This document shows positions 47,664 to 60,455 of a DNA stretch of 64,000 nt, one piece after another. Below the pieces are notes generated by a model. That model searched no databases, was not told the origin of the DNA, and saw only the letters and a list, made by a program, of their open reading frames with translations. The stretch's first letter is position 1; each line of letters begins with the position of its first letter. Both the position numbers and the translations under genes were made by a program. Source of the stretch: Mesodorylaimus sp. YZB2_4 (lineage: Eukaryota > Nematoda > Enoplea > Dorylaimida > Dorylaimidae); the NCBI GenBank assembly GCA_030248295.1, contig JASANH010001516.1:1-64000 (forward strand), read 5' to 3'.

Positions 47664-49889
47664 TTTGCCACGCTGGTCATTGGCTTCCTTTAAAGAAAGC
47701 TTTCAGTCTTCATTGGTCGACACGACTGTCTCCGCACACTGCAGCTTTGAAGATCAGAGAGTTGTGTAGAAGGACCAGGGTATTATATGATCATGTTCAT
47801 GCGTAGTTACTCTCGAATGGAGACATAAGAAATCTTCTTGACATTCACGTGATTGCGTGAATCGTGTTATTAAGATGTTGATACACGCCTCCTTCAGTTT
47901 CTATCAACAATGCGCGTTAATCGCGAGAGCAGAAGACCGTTTTTGATCTGACTTTTTTAAACGTAATTAAGATTATGACCTTCAGAAATCTAGATCAGAA
48001 AGGTCGATAAGATCATTACAGGAGGAAAAACAGGGTGAAGCCCTTCCTTATTATCCACTACATCAAATTAATCCACAAGAATGACGTCAACCTGAAAAAA
48101 CGAACCGATTCCAATTTCACTGCTGACGTCTGCTATTTGACATTTATTAGTTTTGCCGGTGTCTGTGTCTATGAGGATGACCCCGCCGACAAATTTTTGT
48201 GTCTGTCTACACGGAAGTATCTCGGCGAGGGGTGCGCCTGCTTTGGTTGAGGTCAGTTATACTTCAAAAAGGTGAAAAATTGTTAGGTGAATGGAAAAAG
48301 ACGTCTCATTCAAAACTTGAACTTAGTTTACTGTGCATGTTGGCCCTCTTTCATTTTGGCAGTGTTCCACCCTCAGTGCTGTACATTGCAGAGTTGACTG
48401 TGCAGATGGCCGAGGGCTAAACTTGGATTTCGTGAATGCGTAAACTTTAATCGTAGACCTCCGTACTAAGTAAGTGGTGTGTCATTGATGGTGCCAAAAA
48501 TGTCTCAATGCATCAGATCCTACCCTTTGGATTGAAAACTGATCTTATGCGCAGCTATCCAATCAAGTATATTTGAATGGATGCTATACTGAAACTCAGC
48601 AATCAAGTAATGAGTTGAGCATACCACGTGTAGACAGCTGTCATTTAGGCAGAAAAGGTTGAATTGTTTTCCTTTTCCTGCCAATTCGTTCCCTAGCATT
48701 GCAAACTACAATGCACTGGCTGCCGTCTGGTAACGCCACCCTAGGCTGTGCCAGGAACAGTCTAGTCAGTCAGCTATTGCCTACTCTTTGGGGAAGGACA
48801 TCAGATCTAGGGTCTCTGACAACAGCTTAGGCCTCTGGGAATGCATAATAGCGGATGTGAATTGTAAAACAGCCAAGTATAAGTCAGACAGATAAGTGTA
48901 AATGACGGAGAAATCTGGCCAAATGCAGAGAATGCTAGCATATTCGAGTAATCAGCATTCCGTTTTCCAACTTTTGCTAGATTCTTCGTCATACTGTAAC
49001 CTTTACTTATCCCGTGATAAAGAAGAATTGCTCTCCAGCTGCGCACGTGAATCCGAATGTGGTCCAGCTATGAATCGCTGCTGGAATGTTGCCGACTGAT
49101 CATGCTCGTCAATTTGTCACAAAAAAACAATTCCCTGCCACGAGACTTCCACATAGCTCAATACCGCAGCTAGAGGTGTCTGTTTTAATGTTGTTTGAAA
49201 GAGACTGGATAAGTGAAAAATACGTTGCCCTTTCTCTCTAAATTTTCATAGGTGGTTGAGTCTATTTTTGATACTCACTAATTTTTAAAAGCGTGAATCC
49301 TGCAGAGGCCGCATTTCTTACTTGCACTGTCCTTGACACAAGAAGCTGGGCGTACAGCGACAGGGGTCACTAAGCGTAGGATGTGCATAGGCGCATTTGC
49401 GTGTGCAGCTAATAAGGGGGAAAAAGGAAGCCCGTCGTTTGTACAGTACACTGAGCTCTTGCGTGCCTGCGAATTTACATGCAGCGGGTTTGTACGGATG
49501 GAATCGATCACTGCACAGTTGGAATTTTGGAAGTACTCCAGGACCAGGGGTTAGTCATGTCGCCACGATTTTTGTCTGTTTTGTACAAAGACTCTGGCTA
49601 TTTTCTGAAGCTCTTCAAAGCACAGAAGATTCATAATAAGTAATATTCTTTCACAAAATATCACAATGAACAAGAAATGGCTCCGCAAATGAAAGCGACA
49701 GTTTTTGGTTCACTGAAGAAAGATCAGCGCTGCATACCTGAATCAGGCATAGTACCTAGAGTACCAACCATGAAAATATACATGTTGCGCACGCATACAA
49801 CATTAATTAGGGTCCAGATCATGTATCAAGTAAAGCCTTGGGCCAGGGAATGATTCATGTCATTTCTTTTTTGACCAGTATTTGGCCGT
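47664..49889. other. Unassigned stretch between the MINWE pair
   Basis: An open frame near 48035-48250 on the plus strand is cysteine-containing (VCVYEDDPADKFLC), but it lacks an ATG and splice evidence. Nothing else recognised. Confidence 0.4.
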
Positions 49890-50093
49890 TCAAGCCAACA
49901 TTGACCGCCCGCTTTCCAATTGCTCCAGTCCATTGGTTGGGTTATTCATGGGAGTGCACGTCCGCATAGACGCAATAAAAGTGACTGCTACATCGTCAGC
50001 AGCCGAAATAAGCTGGGTGTTGTCGATGGTGTAACTGCCAGCCGGTCTTGGCAGACGATCCAAGCGTCGAGAATCCGTTTCCCAGTTTATCAT
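49890..50093 (-). CDS. Short protein starting MINWE, member 2
   Basis: A 67-residue frame from an ATG at 50093 to a stop at 49890. It is related at the N-terminus to the frame at 47421-47663. The frame is open upstream to about 50156 (RLFIQVQDWK), so an upstream exon could contribute. It contains one Cys (MRTCTPMNN). Function unknown. Confidence 0.42.
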   Translation of the reverse strand: MINWETDSRRLDRLPRPAGSYTIDNTQLISAADDVAVTFIASMRTCTPMNNPTNGLEQLESGRSMLA

Positions 50094-51145
50094 TTTCCAA
50101 TCTTGTACTTGTATAAATAAACGCGAACGACTGGCGGAGCACGCCACGAGTTCCACTATGACTCGGCGAAAGAGACTGACTGACTGAACTTCGCTAGACG
50201 TCGTGCATTTTATAGTAGACTGGGAAGCGGTTGCTGGCGGGGTGACGTGTCCTATTATATGACACCTACCCCGTAAGGGCAGGATTGTTTAGATAGGTTG
50301 CGTTGAGCCCGCCCCCATCTAACTACTTTGATAATACCGATCCCAGGCACACATGGTCTCTAGTGGAAGGACAATTTAGAAGAAAGGTAGGAGGGCATGT
50401 AGGCTGCTACTTCGAGCCTCTTTCCGGCATCTACGCCCAGATCCTGGCATGAAATTCGATAAATAGGCGTTTTGCTTACGTCATTACGAAGAGGCTTGGT
50501 GATAGAAGATGATCGAGGAGTACAAAGACCCTCAAAGTAAAGTGCTTGCATAAACAGTCCTTGCCGTCGGTTGGTATGTGCATGATTCGCTGTTCCACCC
50601 ACAGCCGGGATTGAGACGAAAAAAGTTGAGTATGAAAGGAAAGATGAGTAACACCCTCTAATTTTTGGAATTTATTCAAGTGGGTTTGACACACACGCAC
50701 TCGCCAACCTGCCAAGTCATTAGATGTGCTTTCGATCTCACGTGCTTGTTACGTTTTCCCCTCTTCCTGAACGATGCATGACGAGTGCGTTGTAGAAACA
50801 GGAATTTTGCAAGTTCCAGTCCAGTCTTGTGGCTTGTGACTCGAATGGAATACTTTTATTGTGAAGAAAAGTTTTGGCGGGGAGGGTATGGGAATGCGGA
50901 TAACGACGTCACAGAACACGTGAAAGGTATCTTACGGGCATGACGCAACACATGTTTTGTGGGAGGTGGGATTCCACACATTCGCAGTGACCTAATCCTA
51001 AGCATATGCTATTGTACTGTTGCTAGTTTAGCTTTTATGACGTCTGTATCGCTTACTAGCCCTCCCCGCCGTCTTTCCATTGTGGTGTTCTATGTCGATG
51101 ACGATAACAGTCAAGAATGCTTTTCCGGTACCTTTCTATTTCGAG

Positions 51146-51209
51146 AGGCTTTACTGACTAGAGAACATCAGCAGGCTAGAGAGGCTGATGTTCTCTAGTC
51201 AGTAGAGTC
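51146..51209. repeat. Near-perfect hairpin (possible small-RNA precursor or palindrome)
   Basis: ACTGACTAGAGAACATCAGC at 51153-51172 is followed, after an 11-base loop, by its exact complement at 51184-51203. Pairing extends to about 26 pairs with two G-T wobbles. The size, about 64 nt, suits a pre-miRNA, but the stem lacks the usual mismatches. Confidence 0.6.
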
Positions 51210-51814
51210 AAATATAACTTCGTCGAGGCTCTGAGGACGTAGTAAATGCTAATAGGTTTATCGCTTTACCTACGAGTATAAGATCAGTCAGGCGAGAATA
51301 CCACCTAAATAAAGTTCAAAAAAAGGTCAATGATGTTGGAGCACTGTGATCCGGCTCTTTTCTATCTAGATACAAGACGTCTCAATCTCCTGACTCTCCA
51401 GCTGTGATGATCTTATACCCAATGTACAGCCAACCAGCCTGTTACACAACGTTCTGCTTAATATGTCATGTAGCGGGTGAGTGTTATGGTTAATAGGTGC
51501 AGTTCCTGGTGTGATGGATAAGCCACGCTAGCCGAGGAGTGTTGACGGACAGCCACCACGTTTACCTCCCCACATGGACAAAACTGCAACGATCGAGTAG
51601 CCACACAAACGAGCCACAACCGAACTGATACCTCCTTGGATGGGCAAACTGCAGAAGAGGTTTCTTCTGGCCTAGGTGCATCAGGCGTTTATCAGAGGTA
51701 CTGTATGAGATGCTGGGAAGAGGCTCCAAGTAGCAACCTAAATGCCCTTCTACCTTTCGTCTTAATTGCCCTTCCACCAGAGACCATGTGTATGCCTGCT
51801 GACATAGCTCCTAT

Positions 51815-52115
51815 GTAAGTTTGTTACCTAATTTAGAGCCCCGCCTTTTATAGGATTAAAGCATACCGATCAATGCCGGGCCGTAAAGCCGTAATGGCAT
51901 AGATCAGATGCACCAGAGGGCCAGAAGAAACCAAAATGCGTGGGAAGAGGCGGAACGTTGCCTGGATATAACAGGATGTAGACATGCCTATCTGCACCTA
52001 TCAATGCACTGGTTCAAGGAACCATCATGTCTCTCCTAAGTCAGGGGCAGATATGGGAGCAAGAGCAACCGCAAATGACGCACAAAAGCAGTCGAGCGAA
52101 CGGATTTGAAAGGGT
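51815..52115 (+). repeat. Two-block repeat, copy 1 (order A-B)
   Basis: Block A (51815-51900, GTAAGTTTGTTACCTAATTT and GCATACCGATCAATGCCG) precedes block B (51905-52115, CTGCACCTATCAATGC, AGCAGTCGAGCGAACGGATT). The same blocks occur near 53.1-53.6 kb in order B-A. Confidence 0.75.
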
Positions 52116-52489
52116 TACGTCGCCGAGTTTGCATGATATCAATGGCGACTTCACGGCGCTACAGTTTCCGACTACTCGACCTACAGATTCTCCTGGCATG
52201 GTCACACTGGTTGTAATAAACTGACGTTTGCCAAGGCATAATACAGGAAAGATACGAGACATCTTTCAAATATCGCAAAGATTACCACGCTAGATTCCGT
52301 GTGATGCACATCGACCGAATACGTATTGCACTTCAGCACACGCGGACCAAATAATAGTACACTGACTGAGTTTTTTATAACAGTCACAGAGATGAATGTT
52401 TGTTGTAAGACAATATCATCGATGATGTCTTTACTTCCCACCCCTCGGCCTACAGTATGTGCCTATTGGGAAGATGTAGAGATCAATAT

Positions 52490-54493
52490 TCATAAATTCT
52501 TCTCTTTATCTCCACGCGTAGGTGCCCCTGTATCAGAATCAGGACCGCCTTGGCGACCCGGGTGTCGACTTTCCTCACTGGGCTTGTGGTTATTGGTGGA
52601 CATTGACGCGGTGGCATTTGCTATATTGTAATTGGAACTGGACGCCGCTGGGGTGCGAGCTCCACCGACATATTCCACGTTGCCACACCAAAGCCCGAGT
52701 CGGCGTAAAATACGGAGCAGGCCTGTCGACGACGATGGCGAAGAGGAAGAGACGATTTCGTAATATACGTAATTTCCAAATACGCCTAATACAATCTTCG
52801 AAAGAAATACGAAGGCCCGAAAGCCTGACAGTTGATACCGATTGGACCAAACCCACGGTAAGCTAACTGAAAGTGAGAGCTTGGATCTAATTTCAGTAAA
52901 TAACCAACGAAAACTAATGCACTCACCCAATAGTTGCAAACCGAAGAATGCGGAGCAGCCCAGTAATCCGCTACCGACATGAGACCGTTCTCGTGTTACC
53001 ATCAGCCCACGGTACAGAATACTGACCCCTGAAATATATATCGTACTAAAACCCAAAAGCAAGTCAGAGCATATCCACTATGGTGGTTATGAGGCAGAAA
53101 AAAAGGCTCACATCAGGCGTTTATCAGAGGCATCCAGATGCATCAGAGGGTTAAAAGAAACCTGTGGTAAAGTGGCGAAACCGTTAATTTTTATGTATTT
53201 CTTTAAAGGCATTGCCTGGATGGGAGTATAACAGGCGTGGATATACTTATCTGCACCTATCAAAGCGCTGGTTCATGGAACCGTCACGTCCCTCCCAAGC
53301 CAGGGGCAGGCACAGGAGCGAGAACGAGAGCAGCCACAAATGACGCGCAAAAGCAGTCGAGCAAACGGATTTGAAAGGGATAAGCAGGATGGAAGGTGAC
53401 AACCTTGTTGTAGGCCTAATACATTCTCGCTAGCCTAACGATAAGCAGTCAAGGCCTTCTTCTAGTATATCTGTGTCCTGCATACGTCCGTGTTGTTCAG
53501 TTTGTGACGTCCACTGTTCACGTAAGTTTGTTACCCAATTTAGAGACCCGCCTTTTAGGCATAAATCCGGGATAAATAGGATTAAAGCATACCGATCAAT
53601 GCCGAGCCGTAAAGACGTATTGGCAAGTAGATCCAGTGGACCATGTCGCTAGGGATGGACTCCACCGAGTAATAAACCATCTCGAACGAAGCTGCCACTT
53701 GTGGCAGCAATAAACACTAGAAATGAAAACATTCTTTTTCTCTTTTTTTACACGCATGCTGGCAAATTAAACATGAAATCAATATCTCGGATATGAGCCA
53801 CTGACGTGTTCAAGATATGAGGCCGCCTTAGTCAGAAGAAGTCACTCACCAATAAGCCAGAACCGAAGAAGTAGGCCACATTGGTCGCTTGCCAATAGAA
53901 TAAGCCTTTCGGTAACTTCACGTATAAATGCTCGCTGTGGCCCAGAATTTGACTTATCTAAATCAAACTTGGTGCAATATTAAGAGGCATATATTGAACT
54001 GTTTCGGTAACACTTGCCTTGGAGCGATAAATATCACCATCATCTCGAATTTCGCCCACTCCGAGCACTTTTCGCGTCTTCAAACGGCTGTGAAGATCGG
54101 AACTGCTGTTTTTCCTGAAAAATTTAAAAGATGTTTAGAAATAAGAAAAAAGCCTTCTTGGCTGAGGCATCTCCTATAATGGCCCATCATCACAATGCTT
54201 TTAGCCAACTGAATGCCAGAGGCTTTAGGGAGACAGGAGTACTCTGATCGTGAGTGAGAGAGTGCGTGACAATTATATCATGTAGTCAAATGGTTACACA
54301 TAAGCGTGACTCTCAAACCAGAGCACCTTTCAGATGGAATGCTATCCAAAGGTAATAAAAAACTGGGAGACACCGAGTGTTCTTCTATAGGTGTATCCAG
54401 AATCTGTTGCCCATTTGTTGAAGGATCCTCTGTCGAACTCTGAATGACAAACAGGTGTTCGTTTTTTGGCTCAATTTCAGTATTCGTGGCCAT
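52490..54493 (-). CDS. Multi-pass membrane protein of unknown family
   Basis: Reliable exons, minus strand: 52866-52490 and 53028-52927. Probable exons: 53957-53850, 54114 to 54018 or 54014, and a first exon from the ATG at 54493 ([15 protein letters not shown]) to about 54329. The 3' exons encode hydrophobic segments ([34 protein letters not shown]) and a polar Ser/Asn/Pro-rich tail ending DKEKNL. Upstream, [19 protein letters not shown] in one frame looks like another helix, but its phase does not fit the next exon. With a GTGTTA donor at 54013 a second frame fits all phases. Either an exon is missing in the repeat-filled 820-bp intron or the second frame is right. Three or four helices are likely. 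Confidence 0.55.
53108..53640 (+). repeat. Two-block repeat, copy 2 (order B-A)
   Basis: Block B (53135-53372) precedes block A (53519-53640), the reverse of 51815-52115 while keeping the same strand. A CATCAGGCGTTTATCAGAGG unit at its start also occurs near 51678. It lies in an intron of the membrane-protein gene. Confidence 0.75.
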
Positions 54494-57400
54494 CCTGATG
54501 TTTCAAATATCGATTTTCTAACAAAAATTGGTCAGGGCTGACGTCGGTTGATTTTTAGCTTGATAAGGAATTCAGTTAGCCACCATCTCCGACTTGACCC
54601 AGCCGCACTCGAGCATTTTACGGCCCATATGGCAAGGAGAATGGATCCGTTTCCTTTGATCGGGAGTGTCATGCGAGCCAGCAATTACGTTCGGCTCAAA
54701 CAGATGAGCTCGAGAGGGAAAAAAATCCTCGATAGATAGTTGCGGAATTTGATGAAGGTCCTCGAGAGAGAAAGAATAAGGAGAACGACGAGGATAATCT
54801 CTCGCCAAACGAAATTGTGGCTTTATCGAATAATAGACTTGAAAAGCAAAAATGGGGCTGTCAATGATGAAGGTGATGAAATTTCATGGCCATTACCAAG
54901 TAAGGGAGGTCAATCGATTAATGGTAAAGCCATGGCTCATTTCCTGACTCAGCCAACAGCCATGTTGTCGTTAGCTTTAAGTCAAGGCCGTATATGAAAT
55001 GTTTTCTCTGCACATTTCTTAGAGCCTGTCCTTTCAAGAACACTAGTGCTTGGCTAGTCCTGATAACGGTGGCCTAGACCTCCCACCGAGCCCGAAGCTA
55101 GCAATTATTCCTCGCCTTTTGCACCTGCTCCTAGTAGAATAGGTCAACAGCACTACCCGCCCGGCGGCATATGGCTATGATCTTAACGATGCAATTCGAA
55201 GTGTCTGTCGCAAATTAGCCTGAGACATACTAGCTCTCAGATTAAATTTGAAAAATGAGTTATGAGCTTAGAAGATAAAAGACTGATGGAATCGAGGCAG
55301 CCATGGAATCCTCAGTCAATTTCAGAGCACTTGAAAACAAAGTGAAAACAGATGCTGATTTCGGAAGCTTTTATCAACACGGGACATAAAACGAATAAAA
55401 AATCCCCGATTGATGGCTAAGTAAGATCTAACTCGCAAGCCTTATCTTATTTGACACTCACAGCATTTTCCACAGCCGAAAGTGGATCTCACTGACAACT
55501 GCCGAGAAGAAATAAAGTCCATAAACCTGCCTGCTACACGTACGTGGTGTGACATAAGACAAAAACTAAAGTTTTTGTTTGCCTTTCTCAAGGTTCAAAA
55601 TAAAAAGGTGCCAAAAAGTTCAAAACTGGGTGCATTCGAAAAGTTTTCTGACAGTTGGCCTGTTTCACATCATTTCCAAAACGTTTCCTGTGCTAAAACT
55701 CTCCGAGAACACGTCACCTTTCTCCGTTCCTCAGACGACGTAATCGGAGCATAATGGCATACCTGTTAGCCGTTGGTGTGGATGGGGATGCTGTCGATGG
55801 GCCCATATCTGAAAATTTTCTTCGCGAAGCCATAGCGCTAGGAATAATGGCGACAAGTCGGGTGTGATAGAGGCTGAGTAATTACGCTGATGGAAGCCTC
55901 GTTCTTCCCGCTCTTCGAGGGGCCAACACTAAGATCAGGCAGACCAACGAAGAAGAAAAAAGCAGCGCTAAGGGTCGATTTTTGAGAAAATCTTATTAGA
56001 TGATTGGCACTCGGGGGCGTACATCCAACGAATAGGCCCTTTTCAATCGGAAACCAGTGAGCTGTAGAAGATCTTCACCAAAGCTCAGAACCATTCTCAT
56101 CATTGCTTTTCCTCCTTTTTTCCTAAAGGCTCCTCGCCCCCAGCTGCCGTGTCTTCTTTCTGGTTCACAGAAAAAGTGTCCACGTTTTCGTTTCACAGGC
56201 CGTAATGGACTGCCGTTTCGCCTGCCAAGCGCGTATCAAGACCTCGAGGGATGTTAGCTCTTATCCGAAGATCCAGTTGAACATACAAACTGCTTATACA
56301 GCTTATTTAGCTGCTAGCGAGCAAGAGCCAGGCGGCAGAAGAGAAGTTTCAGAGGCAAGAAATCGAAATGCGCTGACTAGTCTCGTTAGCTGAGTAGCAG
56401 TTTTTGTGATCGTAAATAGATCGAATGTCCATTTAGCAATTACGATCCACGTCCCGAGACGACCCGTCAGCGAGAGCGATTATGTTTCGCGCCAATGTCG
56501 AGGGAGATAGCCATGTCAGGTAGCAAATGGTGAGCCGCCAAATGCGACCCGACGGAGCCGAATAGCAGCGAAGAAAAATGTAAATAAAGCATGTGATTAG
56601 ATTTCACAATTCGAGCAAAAGAGCACTAAATTACAAGTTGGAGGGGGCTAAGTGGGTTCAATGCCTAGTGCATACTGGCCTGTCTTCGTAGGCTAATGGT
56701 CTGATAATTCGGGCTCTCGTGAACGATGATGATCGTTCTCTCTGATGATGTTGATCCAATGCTATCTTGCCAGCGTCGGTCAACGTTGACTTTCCTTCGT
56801 CCATGTTGTCTTCGCCTTGAGAAAAACCTAGAACCTTTAAAGGTTAAAATAGTTTAGGTGGACAGAAAAGCAGGATTTTCCAGCTAAGCGAGTATCATAG
56901 AGATTCTGTTTTCGAGCCCCATACTGCCTAACAGCATTTGCTAAAGGCTACTGGCCAATAATATCGAGGCACCAAAAGGATGATTGACGTAGGCCGGAAA
57001 GGCGCAAGGGGATATCAGGGAGCTTCATTGTGAAAACTTCCTTTTCTGGGCTCATTTGCGGCGCTAGGAAACGGAAACGTTTCTAGACTGCGTGCGCGTA
57101 CGTGGTGCTAGCTCGAGTCACGGGACACACGACGAGTGCACTTGGCTCATCGCACAGTTTTTGTCAGCGGGACTCCTTCGAAAGCACAACACGTCCAAGG
57201 GTTCCCGCCTTTTAGAACCTAATCTTTAACCAAACGGCCATTCTGGCGTCAAGTCTCGAAGGAAATCAAATAAATGCAGTTTAGAGTCTCCAGGCTCGAA
57301 TATTTCTGTCCGAAATGAGCCGCTATACAGCACACAGACCATCACCAACTTGATAACGCACTGAAGCCCGCCTGCCCGCCCTCAAGTGCAATTAATTAAC

Positions 57401-58437
57401 AGCCGCATATGAGTTAAATGGCAAACTTCGAAATATGGCAGCATACGGTGGTCCTCAAAGCAACGCTATGCCTTGAATAACAATTGCTGATCGGCTCGAT
57501 CACCTCGCCCATACGAAATCAACAAAGAAGCCATCATTTCGGATAGGAACCATAAGTGACTAGGTGCATCCAAATGAGCCAGAGGAAGACCGATGAGCAC
57601 ACGGGTAAATGTCGATGCAAGTGTTCCCTCGACTACTCATCTATGCATGGCTGGACTGGTCTGTATGGCATATTGGTCGACGCTATGGCAAACCTGCCAA
57701 GATCGACACAACGATTACGCACGAGGCACAAGCTGACAACACATTCATCAACGTCACAGTGATTGATTATTACTTGATGCACAGGGCATCGACGAATGTT
57801 GACTGTGCTAATAAAATTCAACTGGCTGGGGGCGCATAAGAAATAAGCAATACATCTTTGATTGTGTGAGTTCTAATCTCCACTAGCATAATGAAATAGC
57901 ATTCGGCAGAGGGAATTGGATCAGCTATACCTCCTCACTCCATCTAATTCAACTTTGATCACTCTCTACGGCATACGGCTTAATCTTAGCTCAATCCTCG
58001 AGATTAGAAAAATTGGAGTCTGTCATCATTGCTGGCACCGTCAATTTCAGAATCAAGACCGGAGAAGGCTTTGTAAGAAAACTGGAAGATGTGAGTGCCA
58101 TGCCGTTGCCTCATAACTATCCTTTTTATGATGAAACGCATCAGTTAACTTCGAAATCGCAACCATTGAAGTCTTCTAGTCGGAGTTGCAAGGAATTTTC
58201 ACATCACAAGAAAAGCCATTCGGGCTAATAATTTGCGATTTTATTCTCAGCTGACAGACTCCTTCAGAAGACCGCACACACATGTCACATGCAAGTTTGA
58301 TCACATTCAATCGAGCTGCAGCGCTTGTATCACGTCCCTGAAAGTTGTCACTCGCGGCTTTTGCTATCACGCGACCTATCCGCTACCAGGAGCGGGAAGC
58401 AGACAAGACAGAAGGAAGCTCTGCAAGACAAAACACG
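54494..58437. other. Unassigned stretch
   Basis: Nearly 4 kb upstream of one minus-strand gene and downstream of another. Open frames at 54572-54808 (minus), 55482-55754, 56205-56393 and 57609-57839 (plus) were examined. None has a clear splice context or domain. The segment at 58176-58310 (minus, ACDMCVRSSEG) could be a further 3' exon of the USP gene. Confidence 0.4.
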
Positions 58438-60455
58438 TTATACAATGTTTGATGAGAAAAGGAGATCAACTAACTGATCGCAGATGTTCGGCTTTGGAAT
58501 AACATGTAGCTTGTCGAAGAGTTCCCTAGCCTGAGCGCTGTCGACAGCCTTCAGACCACGAACTTCTTTCAGCCGACCATGAGTGCACATATGTCCAGCC
58601 ATATCTGGCGCCTTGATGTCGTGGCTCCACGCTCCTTTATGAATTGTCCAAACGAGTTCTGCGAGCCATTCGGTTGGCAACCACGTCATTCCGTGGTCTG
58701 AAATCAGAATAATGGTACCAAATGTTTCAGCTGCTGACATATCAAAGCAAGCACTTACTTGCTCTCACCCTCAGCTTCTGCATGAATCGAGTCAGCCCGC
58801 CGCTGGCCCACACAGTCTTCTGCAGGCCGTGCATCTGGTCGGTAGCTTTGGTTGACACGTTTCGATTGATGCCATCTAGGTGTTGCGGTATGGCAGGTGC
58901 TTGGGCTCGATGTTCGACATCCTTCCGTTTCTCGTACACCAACAGGTAAGCCCCGCATGCATCGACTTCGTGGTCTGCCAAAAAAGGTCTCGAATATACA
59001 GATACAGGCACCTTCACATACCTTGCCCGGAATACGAAGTCACTGTGTCATCGTTGAATGTGTACCATCTGCCATCGGTCGACACGCGTATACGAGCAAA
59101 ATAATGGCCTCGATCTGCACCACCAAGGTGGATCAAGATGGCCATTAGCTCGTATTGGCACCCGTCCACACCCCATTGTTGGATTTGATTCTCGGCTAAG
59201 AAAACCTGCAGATTGAGGAGTTGAGGAAAGGCTACCGCGTGCGACAGCTTTTTTTGCACTTTGGCGACCCTGAAACGAAAATCATTTGACATGAAGGCTA
59301 CGAGAAACTCAAATTTACCTGTCGTAGACGTAGCGGAGTAAGTGCAGATTTAGAAACCGAGGCAGTTTCTTCACTTGGATGTGTTTGTCGGCAAGTCGAT
59401 GCTGTTTGCAGTGTTCGCATTCGTAGCCGTCGATTTTCTCATCCTGGAATGCAAATTTTTATTTACAGTGTTAGAAACAAAATGAAGCAACGTTTTCTTG
59501 CTTCGAAGAACTTGCGCAGACTTGCGACGACGTCGTGCATGCCTTGAGCTTGCAAAGCGAAGTCGTGAAAGTCACTTTCACTCGTTGATTCGAAGCCACA
59601 TACACGGCACCTAAACGACGGAATCCGAAACGAATAACCCAAAGCCCCAAGAAGAGACTCACTTGATCGTAGAACGCAACATTCCCGTGAACAGACTTTG
59701 CAGTTTTTCTTCTCCTGGTCGATCGGCGATCACTTTGTCGACCCAATCCAGGAAGAGAACCGAGAATTCTTGGGCGTCATGTTGCTCCGCCACGTTCACA
59801 CCCGCCGCCTTGACCAACTCATTCGGATCCACCGCTCGTTCCCGGCCCGACTGAAGACGCGCGAAGAGTCGCTGCAACGCTACGGCCACATCATACCGCT
59901 TCTCCGGATCTCGGAGCTCTGGAGAAGGATATCGCCAATCGAACATGACGCGCCGAACAGGCAGCATGTGAAAGAGCATCTATGAGGGAAGCAATGTTGA
60001 GCGGTGGACAATTGACCAATTCTAATGTTCAACTGACTTACTTGGACATACGAATTCATGTAACACGTGTTGCCCAGATTCTGCAGGCCGGCAGGAACAG
60101 TCTGCAATCAATAATCGACCCTTCAAGCCGCGGCGGGGAGAGGGGAGGAATCTAACAGGGTACTTGCCTTTGCGGCGGTCAAATAAAGAGATTGCAAGCG
60201 GCACAGGCAGAACGGATCGTGTTCGCGATTTTGGACGCATCCGTTTTGACGACAGGGCGGACCTAAACGTAATCGACCGCGGAATAAACTCTCATCTCGT
60301 AATTGCGCAGGGTGGTTGGCGAGTCGTTCCAGCGCGGTGCCGTATTGTTGTTCCCTGCGACTAGACGAGACAAAACTACCAGCAGAATCGCCGATTGCAT
60401 TTCCCCATGGTGCATTTTGCTCTCGTCCATGACCTTGACCGGCGCTGCCTTCCAT
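58438..60455 (-). CDS. USP48-like ubiquitin-specific protease
   Basis: Eight exons give 540 residues: 60455-60168, 60101-60042, 59979-59663, 59610-59502, 59443-59319, 59269-59022, 58974-58759, 58697-58438. Phases agree. The Cys box is GLQNLGNTCYMNSYVQ (catalytic Cys 109), followed by AEQHDAQEF, a zinc-ribbon pair (CRVC, CEHC), LHLLRYVYD, and the His box YELMAILIHLGGADRGHYFA (His 355) with WYTFNDD, then GAYLLVYEK. A cysteine-rich segment before the Cys box and a DUSP-like region after the protease (WLAELVWTIHKG, MCTHGRL) match USP48 order. It should cleave ubiquitin from proteins, probably in the nucleus. Introns 1 and 4 start with GC (AAG|GCAAGT; GAA|GCAAGA). The protein is shorter than human USP48. 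The 3' end may continue past a possible GTTGAT donor. Confidence 0.9.

Larger units (their letters stand above)
50094..52489. other. Unassigned stretch with hairpin and repeats
   Basis: Contains the hairpin at 51146-51209 and the first copy of a two-block repeat (51815-52115). No convincing exon. Confidence 0.45.

Noticed and set aside
57609..57839. Small plus-strand protein
   Set aside because: Starts with ATG but has no domain, signal peptide or splice partner and overlaps an equally open minus frame.
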